DNA of 11,513 bases. It comes from JANNFX01 sp031380225. Lineage in GTDB: Bacteria > Pseudomonadota > Alphaproteobacteria > Rhizobiales > Hyphomicrobiaceae. Positions 1 through 6,088 of the stretch are shown in pieces. How positions within the stretch are numbered: position 1 is the first letter of the stretch; each line of letters starts with the position of its first letter. Made by a program: the position numbers and the translations under genes. Under the pieces are notes generated by a model that worked only from the letters and a program-made list of their open reading frames with translations, did no database searches and was not told where the DNA came from. The DNA lies in assembly GCA_031380225.1 (NCBI GenBank), contig JANNFX010000082.1, positions 1 through 11,513 on the forward strand, given 5' to 3'.

Positions 1-129
1 AAATCTTGGGCATGGCACCTGCCGTCCACATTCGCAGTTAGCCAGGAACCAACGGCCAGCACCTTGACCCAGGCGCCCGAGCTTTTTGTGATCCAGCGTG
101 TCCGCTAGTTTTCGTTTACAGGCGTTCAA
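1..129 (-). CDS. Possible 5' fragment of a small cysteine-containing protein, cut by window edge
   Basis: An open minus-strand frame runs off the left edge of the window. The only starts after the in-frame stop near 148-146 are TTG codons; the one at 129-127 gives a peptide of about 43 residues before the edge. The translated stretch reads like real protein, with LGRLGQGAGRWFLANCECG followed by RQVPCPR. The C-x-C...C spacing resembles a short zinc ribbon, although only three cysteines are visible. There is no convincing Shine-Dalgarno sequence. It could instead be the tail of a decayed gene truncated next to the palindromic repeat at 144-208. I do not recognise the family. Confidence 0.3.
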   Translation of the reverse strand, partial: MNACKRKLADTLDHKKLGRLGQGAGRWFLANCECGRQVPCPRF

Positions 130-143
130 CGCCGCCAAGGATT

Positions 144-208
144 GTCATCCCGGCGCAAGCATAAACATGATTTCGGCTTGCGCGGATCCCGCCCTTCGGC
201 GGGATGAC
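144..208. repeat. Nested palindromic intergenic repeat
   Basis: The outer arms are GTCATCCC (144-151) and GGGATGAC (201-208). Next inside are GCGCAAGC (153-160) and GCTTGCGC (176-183). The right half contains its own perfect hairpin, ATCCCGCC (186-193), loop CTTC, GGCGGGAT (198-205). The right half can therefore pair either with the left half or with itself. The GTCATCCCGGCG... start matches a common class of short extragenic palindromes in alphaproteobacterial genomes (my recollection of the family). It lies downstream of the minus-strand operon ending at 340 and could fold in its transcript, but it has no T-run typical of an intrinsic terminator. The rest of 209-339 shows nothing I can name. 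Confidence 0.7.
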
Positions 209-339
209 GGTACGGGGAGAGCTGAATCGGGGACCAAGCGTCACTACCACAACACGAGAGCAATATCCGATCGGCAGGATCGGCATGGCGATCCGCGGCT
301 GAATGGACAGCCTCCTGAATATTCACATCTAGGGCCGCC

Positions 340-810
340 TCACCACCGTCCGACGACGGGGATCAGTTCGCAGCCAAGGATCGGCTCTAACTCTTTCGCG
401 ACGCGCACCGAGGCAGCTTGGCTGGCGGTGTCAAAATCCGGATCAGTAATACGCAGCGCAAATTTGCCGAACGCTACCGGCCAATCGAATTTTAATTCGC
501 GCGGCGTGACCAACGCCCTGCAACATGGCACCGGATGGGCCAGCAAATAGAACCCCTTTGTTTCAGCGTGATCCGCAACCAGAATCGCCTGCCATGCCTC
601 ATCGGCAAGGGCGGCCCCGCATTCGGGACAATGACACGCGGTCATGTTTAAGCCGGGGAAGAACACATCGACACCTTCGCGCGATATGGCTTCAACAGAA
701 TGCGACTTCGGATAGTGTTCTTTGATGTAAGCGCCCGCTGCTGAAATAGCGGGCGTGCCGGGGATGTAGTGTGGATTGACCGGGACGAATTCAGTCGTAG
801 TCACGGTCAT
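340..810 (-). CDS. Hypothetical protein with zinc-ribbon-like cysteine cluster (156 aa)
   Basis: Function not recognised. No signal peptide or membrane segment is visible, so it is probably cytoplasmic. A cysteine/histidine cluster ACHCPECG lies at residues 58-65 (C59, H60, C61, C64), and a second CC pair at 96-97 follows HPVP with H92. Together they could form a metal site of the zinc-ribbon kind (inference). The C-terminal third (about 105-145) is predicted by eye to be mixed strand and helix. The ATG at 810-808 overlaps the TGA of the upstream gene as ATGA, and GAAGG (824-820) lies 9 nt before it, so this start is well supported and translation is probably coupled. It is the last gene of a three-gene operon whose other two products are exported, which makes a soluble partner unusual. 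Confidence 0.75.
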   Translation of the reverse strand: MTVTTTEFVPVNPHYIPGTPAISAAGAYIKEHYPKSHSVEAISREGVDVFFPGLNMTACHCPECGAALADEAWQAILVADHAETKGFYLLAHPVPCCRALVTPRELKFDWPVAFGKFALRITDPDFDTASQAASVRVAKELEPILGCELIPVVGRW

Positions 811-1391
811 TTCTTCTTGCCTTCGCTCGTCTCGCCGCGGCGCGCGCGGTAGGCGTTGATCATCAACTTCATCGGCCCGCCAATGCGTTCAGCGTTGTTG
901 ATATAGTGCACCACCGGCCAGGCAAGGTATGAATTGACACCCTCGATATTGGCAAGTCCCGGCGTCGCCGAGATCGCTTGGCCGTCTTTGAACACTACCT
1001 TCGGCGCGAATGTGCCTTTAATGGTCATTGGCCCGCTGCTGGTCGCCAATTCACACGTCATCGGCTGGGCTGGACTTTCGAACGTCAAATCGCTGGCTGC
1101 GATCGCATCATCGACTTTGTCGCGCTCTATTTTAATTGCGATCGCGCAGCGGGCATCGAGCAGATAGCCCCGTGTCAGCTTGCTGACGTCAGCCTTCTCT
1201 TCAGCCGTCATCCAGGCCTTGTGTTCGCAATCGATCATTGCGCCATCGCCTTCGAGCAATTGATGGAAGCAATTCTTCTCTGGTGGAGGTTCGGATGGTG
1301 CCGGCGGCTCCGCGAGGACGTGTGTCGACAGACTGGCAAGCGACATCGATACCGCAATCGTCCAGCAAACATGGTGCTTGGCCAACAGCAT
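807..1391 (-). CDS. Exported cysteine-paired hypothetical protein, shorter paralogue (194 aa)
   Basis: The N-terminus is a typical Sec signal peptide: basic MLLAKHH, a hydrophobic stretch to about residue 24, and likely cleavage after VLA (27). The mature protein starts proline-rich and contains exactly four cysteines (41, 55, 82, 113). The spacing C-x13-C and C-x30-C, and an FKDG motif 21 residues after the last cysteine, are identical to the upstream gene product. The two are therefore paralogues, probably with two disulfides each and acting in the periplasm or cell envelope (inference). The C-terminus is basic (RARRGETSEGKKK). The ATG overlaps the preceding stop by one base (TGATG) without a clear ribosome site, suggesting translation by reinitiation. 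The family is unknown to me and I assign no function. Confidence 0.8.
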   Translation of the reverse strand: MLLAKHHVCWTIAVSMSLASLSTHVLAEPPAPSEPPPEKNCFHQLLEGDGAMIDCEHKAWMTAEEKADVSKLTRGYLLDARCAIAIKIERDKVDDAIAASDLTFESPAQPMTCELATSSGPMTIKGTFAPKVVFKDGQAISATPGLANIEGVNSYLAWPVVHYINNAERIGGPMKLMINAYRARRGETSEGKKK

Positions 1392-2374
1392 CAGGGTGCC
1401 GGCGCCGGTTTAGAGGGGGATGGCTCAGCTGCGGCGGCCGGCGGAACTGGTGGCACTGCAGTCTCGGAGGCCTTCACTGCCGGAGCAGGCGTCGCACCAC
1501 CGGTTGAACGGCCCACGGCCATGGCCGCGCGCGCCTTAGCCCGAGCCTCGCGTTTGGCCTTGTTGGCTTCGCGCCGCTTCTTGGCTTCGGCGCGGCGCGT
1601 TTCGGCCTCAAGTTTCTGTTGCGCCTTGGCTTCGGCTGCTGGTCCATATTTCTCGTCGCACTTCACATACATCCACTTGTTGATCGATCTGATCATGGCG
1701 CCGTGGAAAATGCCGAGCGTGTCTTCGAGTTTGGCTGCTGTTTGGATGGTACCCTTGACGTCGGACGGGCCATCCATTTCGGTCAGATTGATCCAAACCT
1801 TGTGAGCCTTGCCATCCTTGAAATCGATCCGCGGCGCGAGCGTTGCCGTCACTGGTTTCAGTTCGCCGTAGCGATCAACCAGACATTTCACAGTTTGCGA
1901 CGGCACGTTGATGGTGTGCTTCGGTTGTGTCAGCGCCGCCTGAATGTCAGAGCGCGGCAGTGTCAGATGCGCCTTGCATTGCGCGTTGCCAAAACCCCAC
2001 GTTGCCGGTTTGGCCTCGTCGCCTTTGAGGGCCTTATCAGTCGGTACACCGTCTTTGACTTCACTGTCTTTGATGGTCTTCTTTTCCCAGGTCTTGGTCA
2101 CCTTGCAGTCGACGTCTTCGACAGCCTTTTTATCAAGAATCATTTTGCAAACCCGGCGCTCGCAGGCTTGCAACTTATCCCACTCGTCAGGAGCGGCTTC
2201 GAGCGTTGCGGCGCGGGCGGAATTGCTGGCGCCAACTACGGCGCCGCCACTCATGCCGATAATAATGGCCACCGATAAGACCAAGCCCCAATTGACCAAA
2301 GCGCGACTGCGTCGAAACGCGCCCACTGGTGGCCGGCTTGGCTGACGGGATGAAGCCTGAAGACTTGAAGTCAT
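1391..2374 (-). CDS. Exported cysteine-paired hypothetical protein with K/R/A-rich helix and P/A-rich tail (327 aa)
   Basis: First gene of the minus-strand operon. An unusually long basic N-region (1-27) precedes a hydrophobic segment (about 28-50), with a likely signal-peptidase site after SARA (55); an uncleaved anchor is the alternative. The mature part has six cysteines (71, 76, 90, 133, 164, 239). C76-x13-C90 and C133-x30-C164 match the downstream paralogue exactly, as does TLAPRIDFKDGKA against TFAPKVVFKDGQA. After C239 the chain becomes a charged Ala/Lys/Arg/Glu helix (about 245-287) and then a low-complexity Pro/Ala tail (293-327), as seen in proteins that contact the cell wall or other envelope polymers (inference). 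The ATG at 2374 has only a weak AGG upstream. No function is recognised. Confidence 0.8.
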   Translation of the reverse strand: MTSSLQASSRQPSRPPVGAFRRSRALVNWGLVLSVAIIIGMSGGAVVGASNSARAATLEAAPDEWDKLQACERRVCKMILDKKAVEDVDCKVTKTWEKKTIKDSEVKDGVPTDKALKGDEAKPATWGFGNAQCKAHLTLPRSDIQAALTQPKHTINVPSQTVKCLVDRYGELKPVTATLAPRIDFKDGKAHKVWINLTEMDGPSDVKGTIQTAAKLEDTLGIFHGAMIRSINKWMYVKCDEKYGPAAEAKAQQKLEAETRRAEAKKRREANKAKREARAKARAAMAVGRSTGGATPAPAVKASETAVPPVPPAAAAEPSPSKPAPAP

Positions 2375-2625
2375 GGATGCCTATTCTACCCTTATGCTTG
2401 GCCACGGCCCGGCTTTGTATCCCACGGAGGAGTTTCGCGTTTTTTCGCTTGGACCACCCGCTCAGACCGGCTGGGTGCCATGGGTTTTAGCCCGCAATGA
2501 GGCTTTACCCTTCCCTTGCGGCGCGATGGTTACCCCTAAAGAGCTGCCCGCCGGGTGCTTGAAGCGTTGCGCTTGATGAGCTACCAACTTCAAATCATTG
2601 GGTTTGTCGACAAAAGGGGAGAACC
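2375..2625. promoter_or_regulatory. Divergent upstream region of the exported-protein operon and coxIV-pnt
   Basis: This 251-base gap separates the minus-strand operon from the plus-strand coxIV gene, so both promoters should lie here (inference from orientation). I cannot point to convincing -35/-10 boxes. The only clear element is the ribosome-binding site AGGGGAG at 2615-2621, four bases before the coxIV ATG. A plus-strand open frame of 67 codons from 2373 has no ribosome site and a composition unlike the neighbouring genes, so I do not call it. Confidence 0.4.
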
Positions 2626-2772
2626 ATGGGTCACGACAATTTGGGCGGCCATCCGTCCATGGACTACAACGAGCACAACCGCACGTATGATGGCTTTCTG
2701 AAGCTGACTAAGATCGGGATTGTGCTGTTGGTCGTCCTGCTCGCAGCTATGCGCTATTTCTTGGTTCCCTAA
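2626..2772 (+). CDS. aa3-type cytochrome c oxidase subunit IV (48 aa)
   Basis: A very small gene preceded by a strong ribosome site (AGGGGAG, 2615-2621). The product has a hydrophilic His-rich N-terminus, then MDYNEHNRTYDGFLKL and one membrane helix (about 28-47). This is the hallmark of the bacterial aa3 oxidase subunit IV family (COX4_pro_2 type), in which a short cytoplasmic segment with Y-x-E-H-x-x-T-Y precedes a single helix. In known aa3 oxidases this small subunit packs beside the catalytic core and is not itself catalytic. The other cox genes are not in the window. As often in alphaproteobacteria, it sits just before the transhydrogenase genes, 133 bases from pntAA. Recognition is by motif and length. 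Confidence 0.9.
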   Translation: MGHDNLGGHPSMDYNEHNRTYDGFLKLTKIGIVLLVVLLAAMRYFLVP

Positions 2773-2783
2773 CCTAAGACAAG

Positions 2784-2814
2784 CCGTGGCTGCTGGGAAC
2801 ACCGGCAGCCACGG
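2784..2814 (+). terminator. Strong stem-loop between coxIV and pntAA (terminator-like, no U-tract)
   Basis: CCGTGGCTGC (2784-2793) pairs perfectly with GCAGCCACGG (2805-2814). Allowing one G-U pair, the stem extends to 13 bp around a 5-base loop. It starts 11 bases after the coxIV stop. The following bases (TCTCGCACAC) are not a T-run, so it is either a weak or partial terminator, or an mRNA-stabilising or processing hairpin that sets coxIV apart from pnt. A second short hairpin, CCGGC (2850-2854) with GCCGG (2861-2865), lies closer to pntAA. Confidence 0.5.
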
Positions 2815-2905
2815 TCTCGCACACGCGGCCAGCCTTTTTGGCTTGGACACCGGCAATTTCGCCGGCTAGCCCACTCCCATTCCTCGAACTCCGAAGTGAT
2901 CCCTG

Positions 2906-4045
2906 ATGATCAACGTTGCTGTTACCTCGGAAGGCGCGGACGAGCCGCGCTTTGCGGTCTCACCCGATACGGTCAAAAAACTTATTGGTCTCGGCGCGGC
3001 TGTTAAAGTGCAGTCGGGCGCTGGGCTTCGTTCGCGGTTTACCGATGAGGCGTTGACGGCGGCCGGGGCGACCATTGCAGCTTCCGCCGCAGAAGCCCTG
3101 TCCGGCGCCGACATCTTGCTCAAGGTTCGCCGCCCCAGCGACGGAGAATTGAAGGCTCTGAAACCCGGCGCGCTGGTGGCTGCCATGATCGAGCCCTATG
3201 GCGACATGACCGGTTTGACGTCGGCCGCCGCTACCGGCGTGACCTTGTTCTCAATGGAATTCATGCCGCGCATCACGCGCGCGCAGTCGATGGACGTCTT
3301 GTCGAGCCAAGCCAACCTCGCTGGCTATAAGGCCGTCGTTGACGGTGCCTCGATGTTTGGACAAGCATTGCCGATGATGATGACGGCCGCTGGCACCGGG
3401 CCCGCAGCGCGTATCTTCATTATGGGCGTTGGCGTTGCCGGCCTGCAGGCGATTGCCACCGCACGCAGAATGGGCGCTATCGTGACCGCGACCGACGTTC
3501 GTCCGGCGACGAAAGAACAGGTGCAATCGCTCGGCGCCAAATTCATCGCCGTCGAGGATGACGAATTCAAACAGGCGCAAACGGCTGCCGGTTACGCCAA
3601 GCCAATGTCGGCCGAATATCAGGCTAAGCAGAATGAGCTGGTCGCAACGCATATCAAGAACCAGGACATCGTCATCACCACCGCGCTCATCCCCGGCCGT
3701 CCGGCGCCGCGTCTGATCACGCGGGCCATGGTTGACAGCATGAAACCAGGATCGATTATCGTCGACCTTGCAGCAGAACGCGGCGGCAATTGCGAAGCCA
3801 CCGTACCAGGCCAAACGGCCGAGGTTAACGGCGTTAAAATCTCCGGACCGATTAACTTAGCTGGTTCGCTGGCGTTCAATGCTTCAAGCCTTTACGCCAA
3901 GAACTTACTGGCGTTCATCGAGACGCTGATCGACAAAAAAGAAAAGACGTTGGCGATTAACTGGGACGACGACATCGTCAAAGGCACACTGGTCGCCAAA
4001 GACGGCAAGATCGTTCACCCCAATCTCATCCCCAAGTCCGCGTGA
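2906..4045 (+). CDS. pntAA: NAD(P) transhydrogenase subunit alpha part 1, NAD(H)-binding domain I
   Basis: This is the soluble NAD(H)-binding domain I of the proton-translocating transhydrogenase of the three-polypeptide type. It binds NADH on the cytoplasmic face and passes hydride to NADP+ on PntB. The 379 residues are close to the Rhodospirillum rubrum protein. Visible signatures are the N-terminal alanine-dehydrogenase-like fold, the RQD loop PRITRAQSMDVL (R122, Q127, D130, matching R. rubrum R127/Q132/D135), the Rossmann motif GVGVAG (174-179) followed by LQAIATARRMGA, the acidic TATDVR strand end, and the mobile loop around 225-245. IVDLAAERGGNCE (285-297) is also typical. There is no membrane segment, as expected. 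The start fits family length, although the ribosome site is weak. It lies 9 bases upstream of pntAB in the same operon. Confidence 0.96.
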   Translation: MINVAVTSEGADEPRFAVSPDTVKKLIGLGAAVKVQSGAGLRSRFTDEALTAAGATIAASAAEALSGADILLKVRRPSDGELKALKPGALVAAMIEPYGDMTGLTSAAATGVTLFSMEFMPRITRAQSMDVLSSQANLAGYKAVVDGASMFGQALPMMMTAAGTGPAARIFIMGVGVAGLQAIATARRMGAIVTATDVRPATKEQVQSLGAKFIAVEDDEFKQAQTAAGYAKPMSAEYQAKQNELVATHIKNQDIVITTALIPGRPAPRLITRAMVDSMKPGSIIVDLAAERGGNCEATVPGQTAEVNGVKISGPINLAGSLAFNASSLYAKNLLAFIETLIDKKEKTLAINWDDDIVKGTLVAKDGKIVHPNLIPKSA

Positions 4046-4054
4046 GGATATCCG

Positions 4055-4465
4055 ATGCTGAAACTCAAGACCCTCGCCTTATCAGCACTTGCCATCACGA
4101 TGGCCGCGACAGGAGCCAATGCCTCAGAGGGCATGGGTGGCGCGGTTGATCCGGCCATCTATCGCTTGATGGTGTTCGCGATGGCGATTTTCGTCGGCTA
4201 TTACGTTGTGTGGAGCGTGACGCCCGCGTTGCACACGCCATTGATGGCCGTCACCAACGCCATCTCATCGGTGATCGTGGTTGGCGCGCTGCTCGCCTGT
4301 GCCGTTGACGGCATGATGTCCGGCAGTTTCGCCGCTCGTGTGTTCGGCTTGCTGGCGTTGATGATGGCTTCGGTCAACATCTTCGGCGGCTTCCTCGTCA
4401 CCCAGCGCATGTTGGCGATGTACAGAAAGAAAGAGACGCCCGTGAAAAAAGCTGAGGCGAAGTGA
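4055..4465 (+). CDS. pntAB: NAD(P) transhydrogenase subunit alpha part 2, membrane subunit (PntAB)
   Basis: The small membrane subunit contributes part of the proton channel (domain II) of transhydrogenase. After an N-terminal segment it has three hydrophobic helices (about 37-57, 66-90 and 94-116), with the family-typical FVGYYVVWSVTPALHTPLMA (46-65) and TNAISSVIVVGALL. The tail is short, basic and cytoplasmic. Residues 1-24 look like a cleavable signal peptide (KLK, hydrophobic core, ANA then S), so the mature N-terminus may be new; otherwise this would be a fourth helix. GAGGA overlapping the pntAA stop serves as ribosome site. The stop overlaps the start of a 26-codon ORF. Length 136 aa is normal to slightly long for the subunit. 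Confidence 0.93.
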   Translation: MLKLKTLALSALAITMAATGANASEGMGGAVDPAIYRLMVFAMAIFVGYYVVWSVTPALHTPLMAVTNAISSVIVVGALLACAVDGMMSGSFAARVFGLLALMMASVNIFGGFLVTQRMLAMYRKKETPVKKAEAK

Positions 4466-4545
4466 TGACTGAGGCGCACGAACCGCACCCAGAATTTATG
4501 GCCGTTAATTCTACTCCCGGCTCGACAGAGGTTTTACCGAAATGA
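4465..4545 (+). CDS. Candidate 26-aa microprotein or coupling ORF bridging pntAB and pntB
   Basis: An ATG at 4465 overlaps the pntAB stop by one base (TGATG). The frame runs 26 codons to a TGA at 4543-4545 that overlaps the pntB ATG (ATGA). The peptide starts MTEAHEPHPEFMAVN and ends TEVLPK; it is hydrophilic, with no membrane segment. The exact double overlap is seen directly. The interpretation is inference: a ribosome leaving pntAB could reinitiate here and be delivered to pntB, keeping subunit output matched, or the gap may be open by chance. pntB has its own weak AGAGG (4527-4531) ten bases upstream. I know of no described peptide of this kind in pnt operons. Confidence 0.35.
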   Translation: MTEAHEPHPEFMAVNSTPGSTEVLPK

Positions 4546-5945
4546 CCGCGAATTTCGCCGCCCTGCTTTATCTCGTGGCCGGGATCCTGTTCATCCTCGC
4601 GTTGCGCGGGCTGTCACATCCCGAGACCTCGCGTCAGGGCAACACCTTCGGCATGGTCGGGATGGGTATTGCCATTCTGACAACGCTGGCAGCGGGAGCG
4701 CCGGGCATCGTCGGTTGGATTTTGATCCTCGCCGGTCTCGGAGTTGGCGGCTTCTTTGGCGCAAAACTGGCGCGCGAAATTCCAATGACGTCGATGCCGG
4801 AGCTGGTGGCGGGCTTCCATTCGCTCGTTGGCTTAGCGGCCGTGTTCGTCGCCGCAGCTGCGTTGTATGCACCTGAAGCGTTCGGTATTGGCACCCACGG
4901 CGCCATCGCGCCTGCCAGTGCGTTTGAAATGGCGCTGGGTGCTGCCATCGGCGCAATCACGTTCACCGGCTCGGTGATCGCGTTCGCGAAACTGTCAGGC
5001 AAAATGTCGGGCAAACCGATTATGTTGCCGCTGCGCCATGTCATCAACGGCGCGCTATTTCTCTCGATCATCTGGCTGATCTATCAATTCTGCATGTCGG
5101 GCGGCTCACCGGGTTATTTCTGGCTCATTGCCGGGGCCGCACTATTGTTCGGCGTTTTGATTATCATCCCGATTGGCGGCGCCGACATGCCCGTCGTCGT
5201 CTCGATGCTGAATTCGTATTCGGGCTGGGCTGCGGCCGGTATCGGCTTCACGCTCGGCAATATCGCTCTGATCATCACTGGCGCGCTGGTCGGCTCGTCA
5301 GGCGCGATCCTGTCGTACATTATGTGCAAAGGCATGAACCGCTCATTTGTCTCTGTGATCGCTGGCGGCTTTGGTGGCGAAACCGCTGCAGTTGCCGCAG
5401 GTGGCGGTGAACAGAAGCCAGTCAAGCTCGGCGCGGCTGACGACGCGGCTTACCTTTTGAAGAACGCGCAAAAGGTCATCATCGTGCCGGGTTACGGGAT
5501 GGCCGTCGCGCAGGCGCAGCACGCTCTTCGCGAAATGGCCGACACGCTTAAGAAAGCCGGCGTCGAAGTGAAGTACGCCATCCATCCAGTTGCTGGGCGT
5601 ATGCCGGGTCATATGAACGTGCTGCTCGCCGAAGCCAACGTGCCTTACGACGAAGTGTTTGAGTTGGAAGATATCAACTCGGAATTCTCACAAACTGACG
5701 CGGTGTACGTCATCGGCGCTAACGACGTTGTCAACCCGGCCGCTGAAACCGATAAGTCATCGCCGATATTCGGCATGCCGGTGTTGCAGGTGTGGAAAGC
5801 CGGGACAGTGCTGTTCAACAAGCGCTCGCTGGCGTCAGGTTATGCTGGCGTCGACAATCCTCTGTTTTACAATACCAACACCGTCATGGTCCTCGGCGAC
5901 GCCAAGAAAATGACTGAAGAGATTGCGAAGGCGCTGGCGCATTAA
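4542..5945 (+). CDS. pntB: NAD(P) transhydrogenase subunit beta (PntB)
   Basis: Membrane domain II plus the NADP(H)-binding domain III of the proton-translocating transhydrogenase. At 467 residues it has normal family length. The first 275 residues carry about nine hydrophobic helices. H93 in VAGFHSLVG corresponds to the proton-channel histidine (E. coli betaHis91), and D215 and N224 in GGADMPVVVSMLNSYSG correspond to betaAsp213 and betaAsn222. Domain III starts near 300 and shows the NADP loop VPGYGMAVAQAQ (315-326), HPVAGRMPGHMNVLLAEA, GANDVVNPAA (392-401) and the KRSLASGYAGVDNPLF lid (427-442). All key residues are present. The ATG start gives the usual MTANFAALLYLVAGI N-terminus. It is the last gene of the operon; inverted repeats follow before the convergent neighbour. 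Confidence 0.97.
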   Translation: MTANFAALLYLVAGILFILALRGLSHPETSRQGNTFGMVGMGIAILTTLAAGAPGIVGWILILAGLGVGGFFGAKLAREIPMTSMPELVAGFHSLVGLAAVFVAAAALYAPEAFGIGTHGAIAPASAFEMALGAAIGAITFTGSVIAFAKLSGKMSGKPIMLPLRHVINGALFLSIIWLIYQFCMSGGSPGYFWLIAGAALLFGVLIIIPIGGADMPVVVSMLNSYSGWAAAGIGFTLGNIALIITGALVGSSGAILSYIMCKGMNRSFVSVIAGGFGGETAAVAAGGGEQKPVKLGAADDAAYLLKNAQKVIIVPGYGMAVAQAQHALREMADTLKKAGVEVKYAIHPVAGRMPGHMNVLLAEANVPYDEVFELEDINSEFSQTDAVYVIGANDVVNPAAETDKSSPIFGMPVLQVWKAGTVLFNKRSLASGYAGVDNPLFYNTNTVMVLGDAKKMTEEIAKALAH

Positions 5946-5951
5946 AAATTC

Positions 5952-6063
5952 GTAGGATGAATTGGGAGCACCCAGCTGCAAAAGTAGGGCGTTAAGTAAT
6001 CCAACGCGGTGATTCAGGATGCGAGTCAACTGGCGGATGACGCTGCGCTAATCCGCCCTACGT
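5952..6063. repeat. Degenerate inverted-repeat intergenic element between convergent genes
   Basis: GTAGGGCG (5984-5991) is matched by CGCCCTAC (6054-6061). Inside it, GGCGGAT (6032-6038) pairs with ATCCGCC (6051-6057) around a 12-base loop. A weaker copy of the arm (CGTAGGATGA) starts at 5951, and TGGG-AGCA-CCCA forms a small hairpin near 5964-5975. The GTAGGGCGGAT...ATCCGCC pattern belongs to a widely distributed class of bacterial intergenic palindromes (recollection, not a database result). It lies between the ends of pntB and the minus-strand gene at 6089, so its hairpins may end transcription from both sides (inference). No T-run is present. Confidence 0.55.
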
Positions 6064-6088
6064 TCTTCGCGCCGTAATTGTCCGCCCA

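Noticed and set aside
98..550. 150-codon plus-strand open frame
   Set aside because: It runs through the palindromic repeat and into the antisense of the 156-aa gene; composition is not protein-like.
978..1805. 275-codon plus-strand open frame
   Set aside because: It lies antisense to both exported-protein genes, has no ribosome site, and its translation is Cys/Arg/His-rich noise; the minus-strand genes have signal peptides, coupled starts and paralogy.
1619..2278. 219-codon plus-strand open frame
   Set aside because: Antisense shadow of the 327-aa exported protein, with no start signal and no recognisable protein pattern.
2373..2576. 67-codon plus-strand frame in the divergent upstream region
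   Set aside because: No ribosome site, proline-rich mixed composition with no family pattern, and it covers the expected promoter area; kept only as unlikely.
3251..3814. 187-codon minus-strand open frame inside pntAA
   Set aside because: Shadow of a clearly identified gene; rich in His, Arg and Cys without motifs.
4591..5071. Overlapping minus-strand frames inside pntB
   Set aside because: pntB is certain on the plus strand; these are codon-bias shadows.
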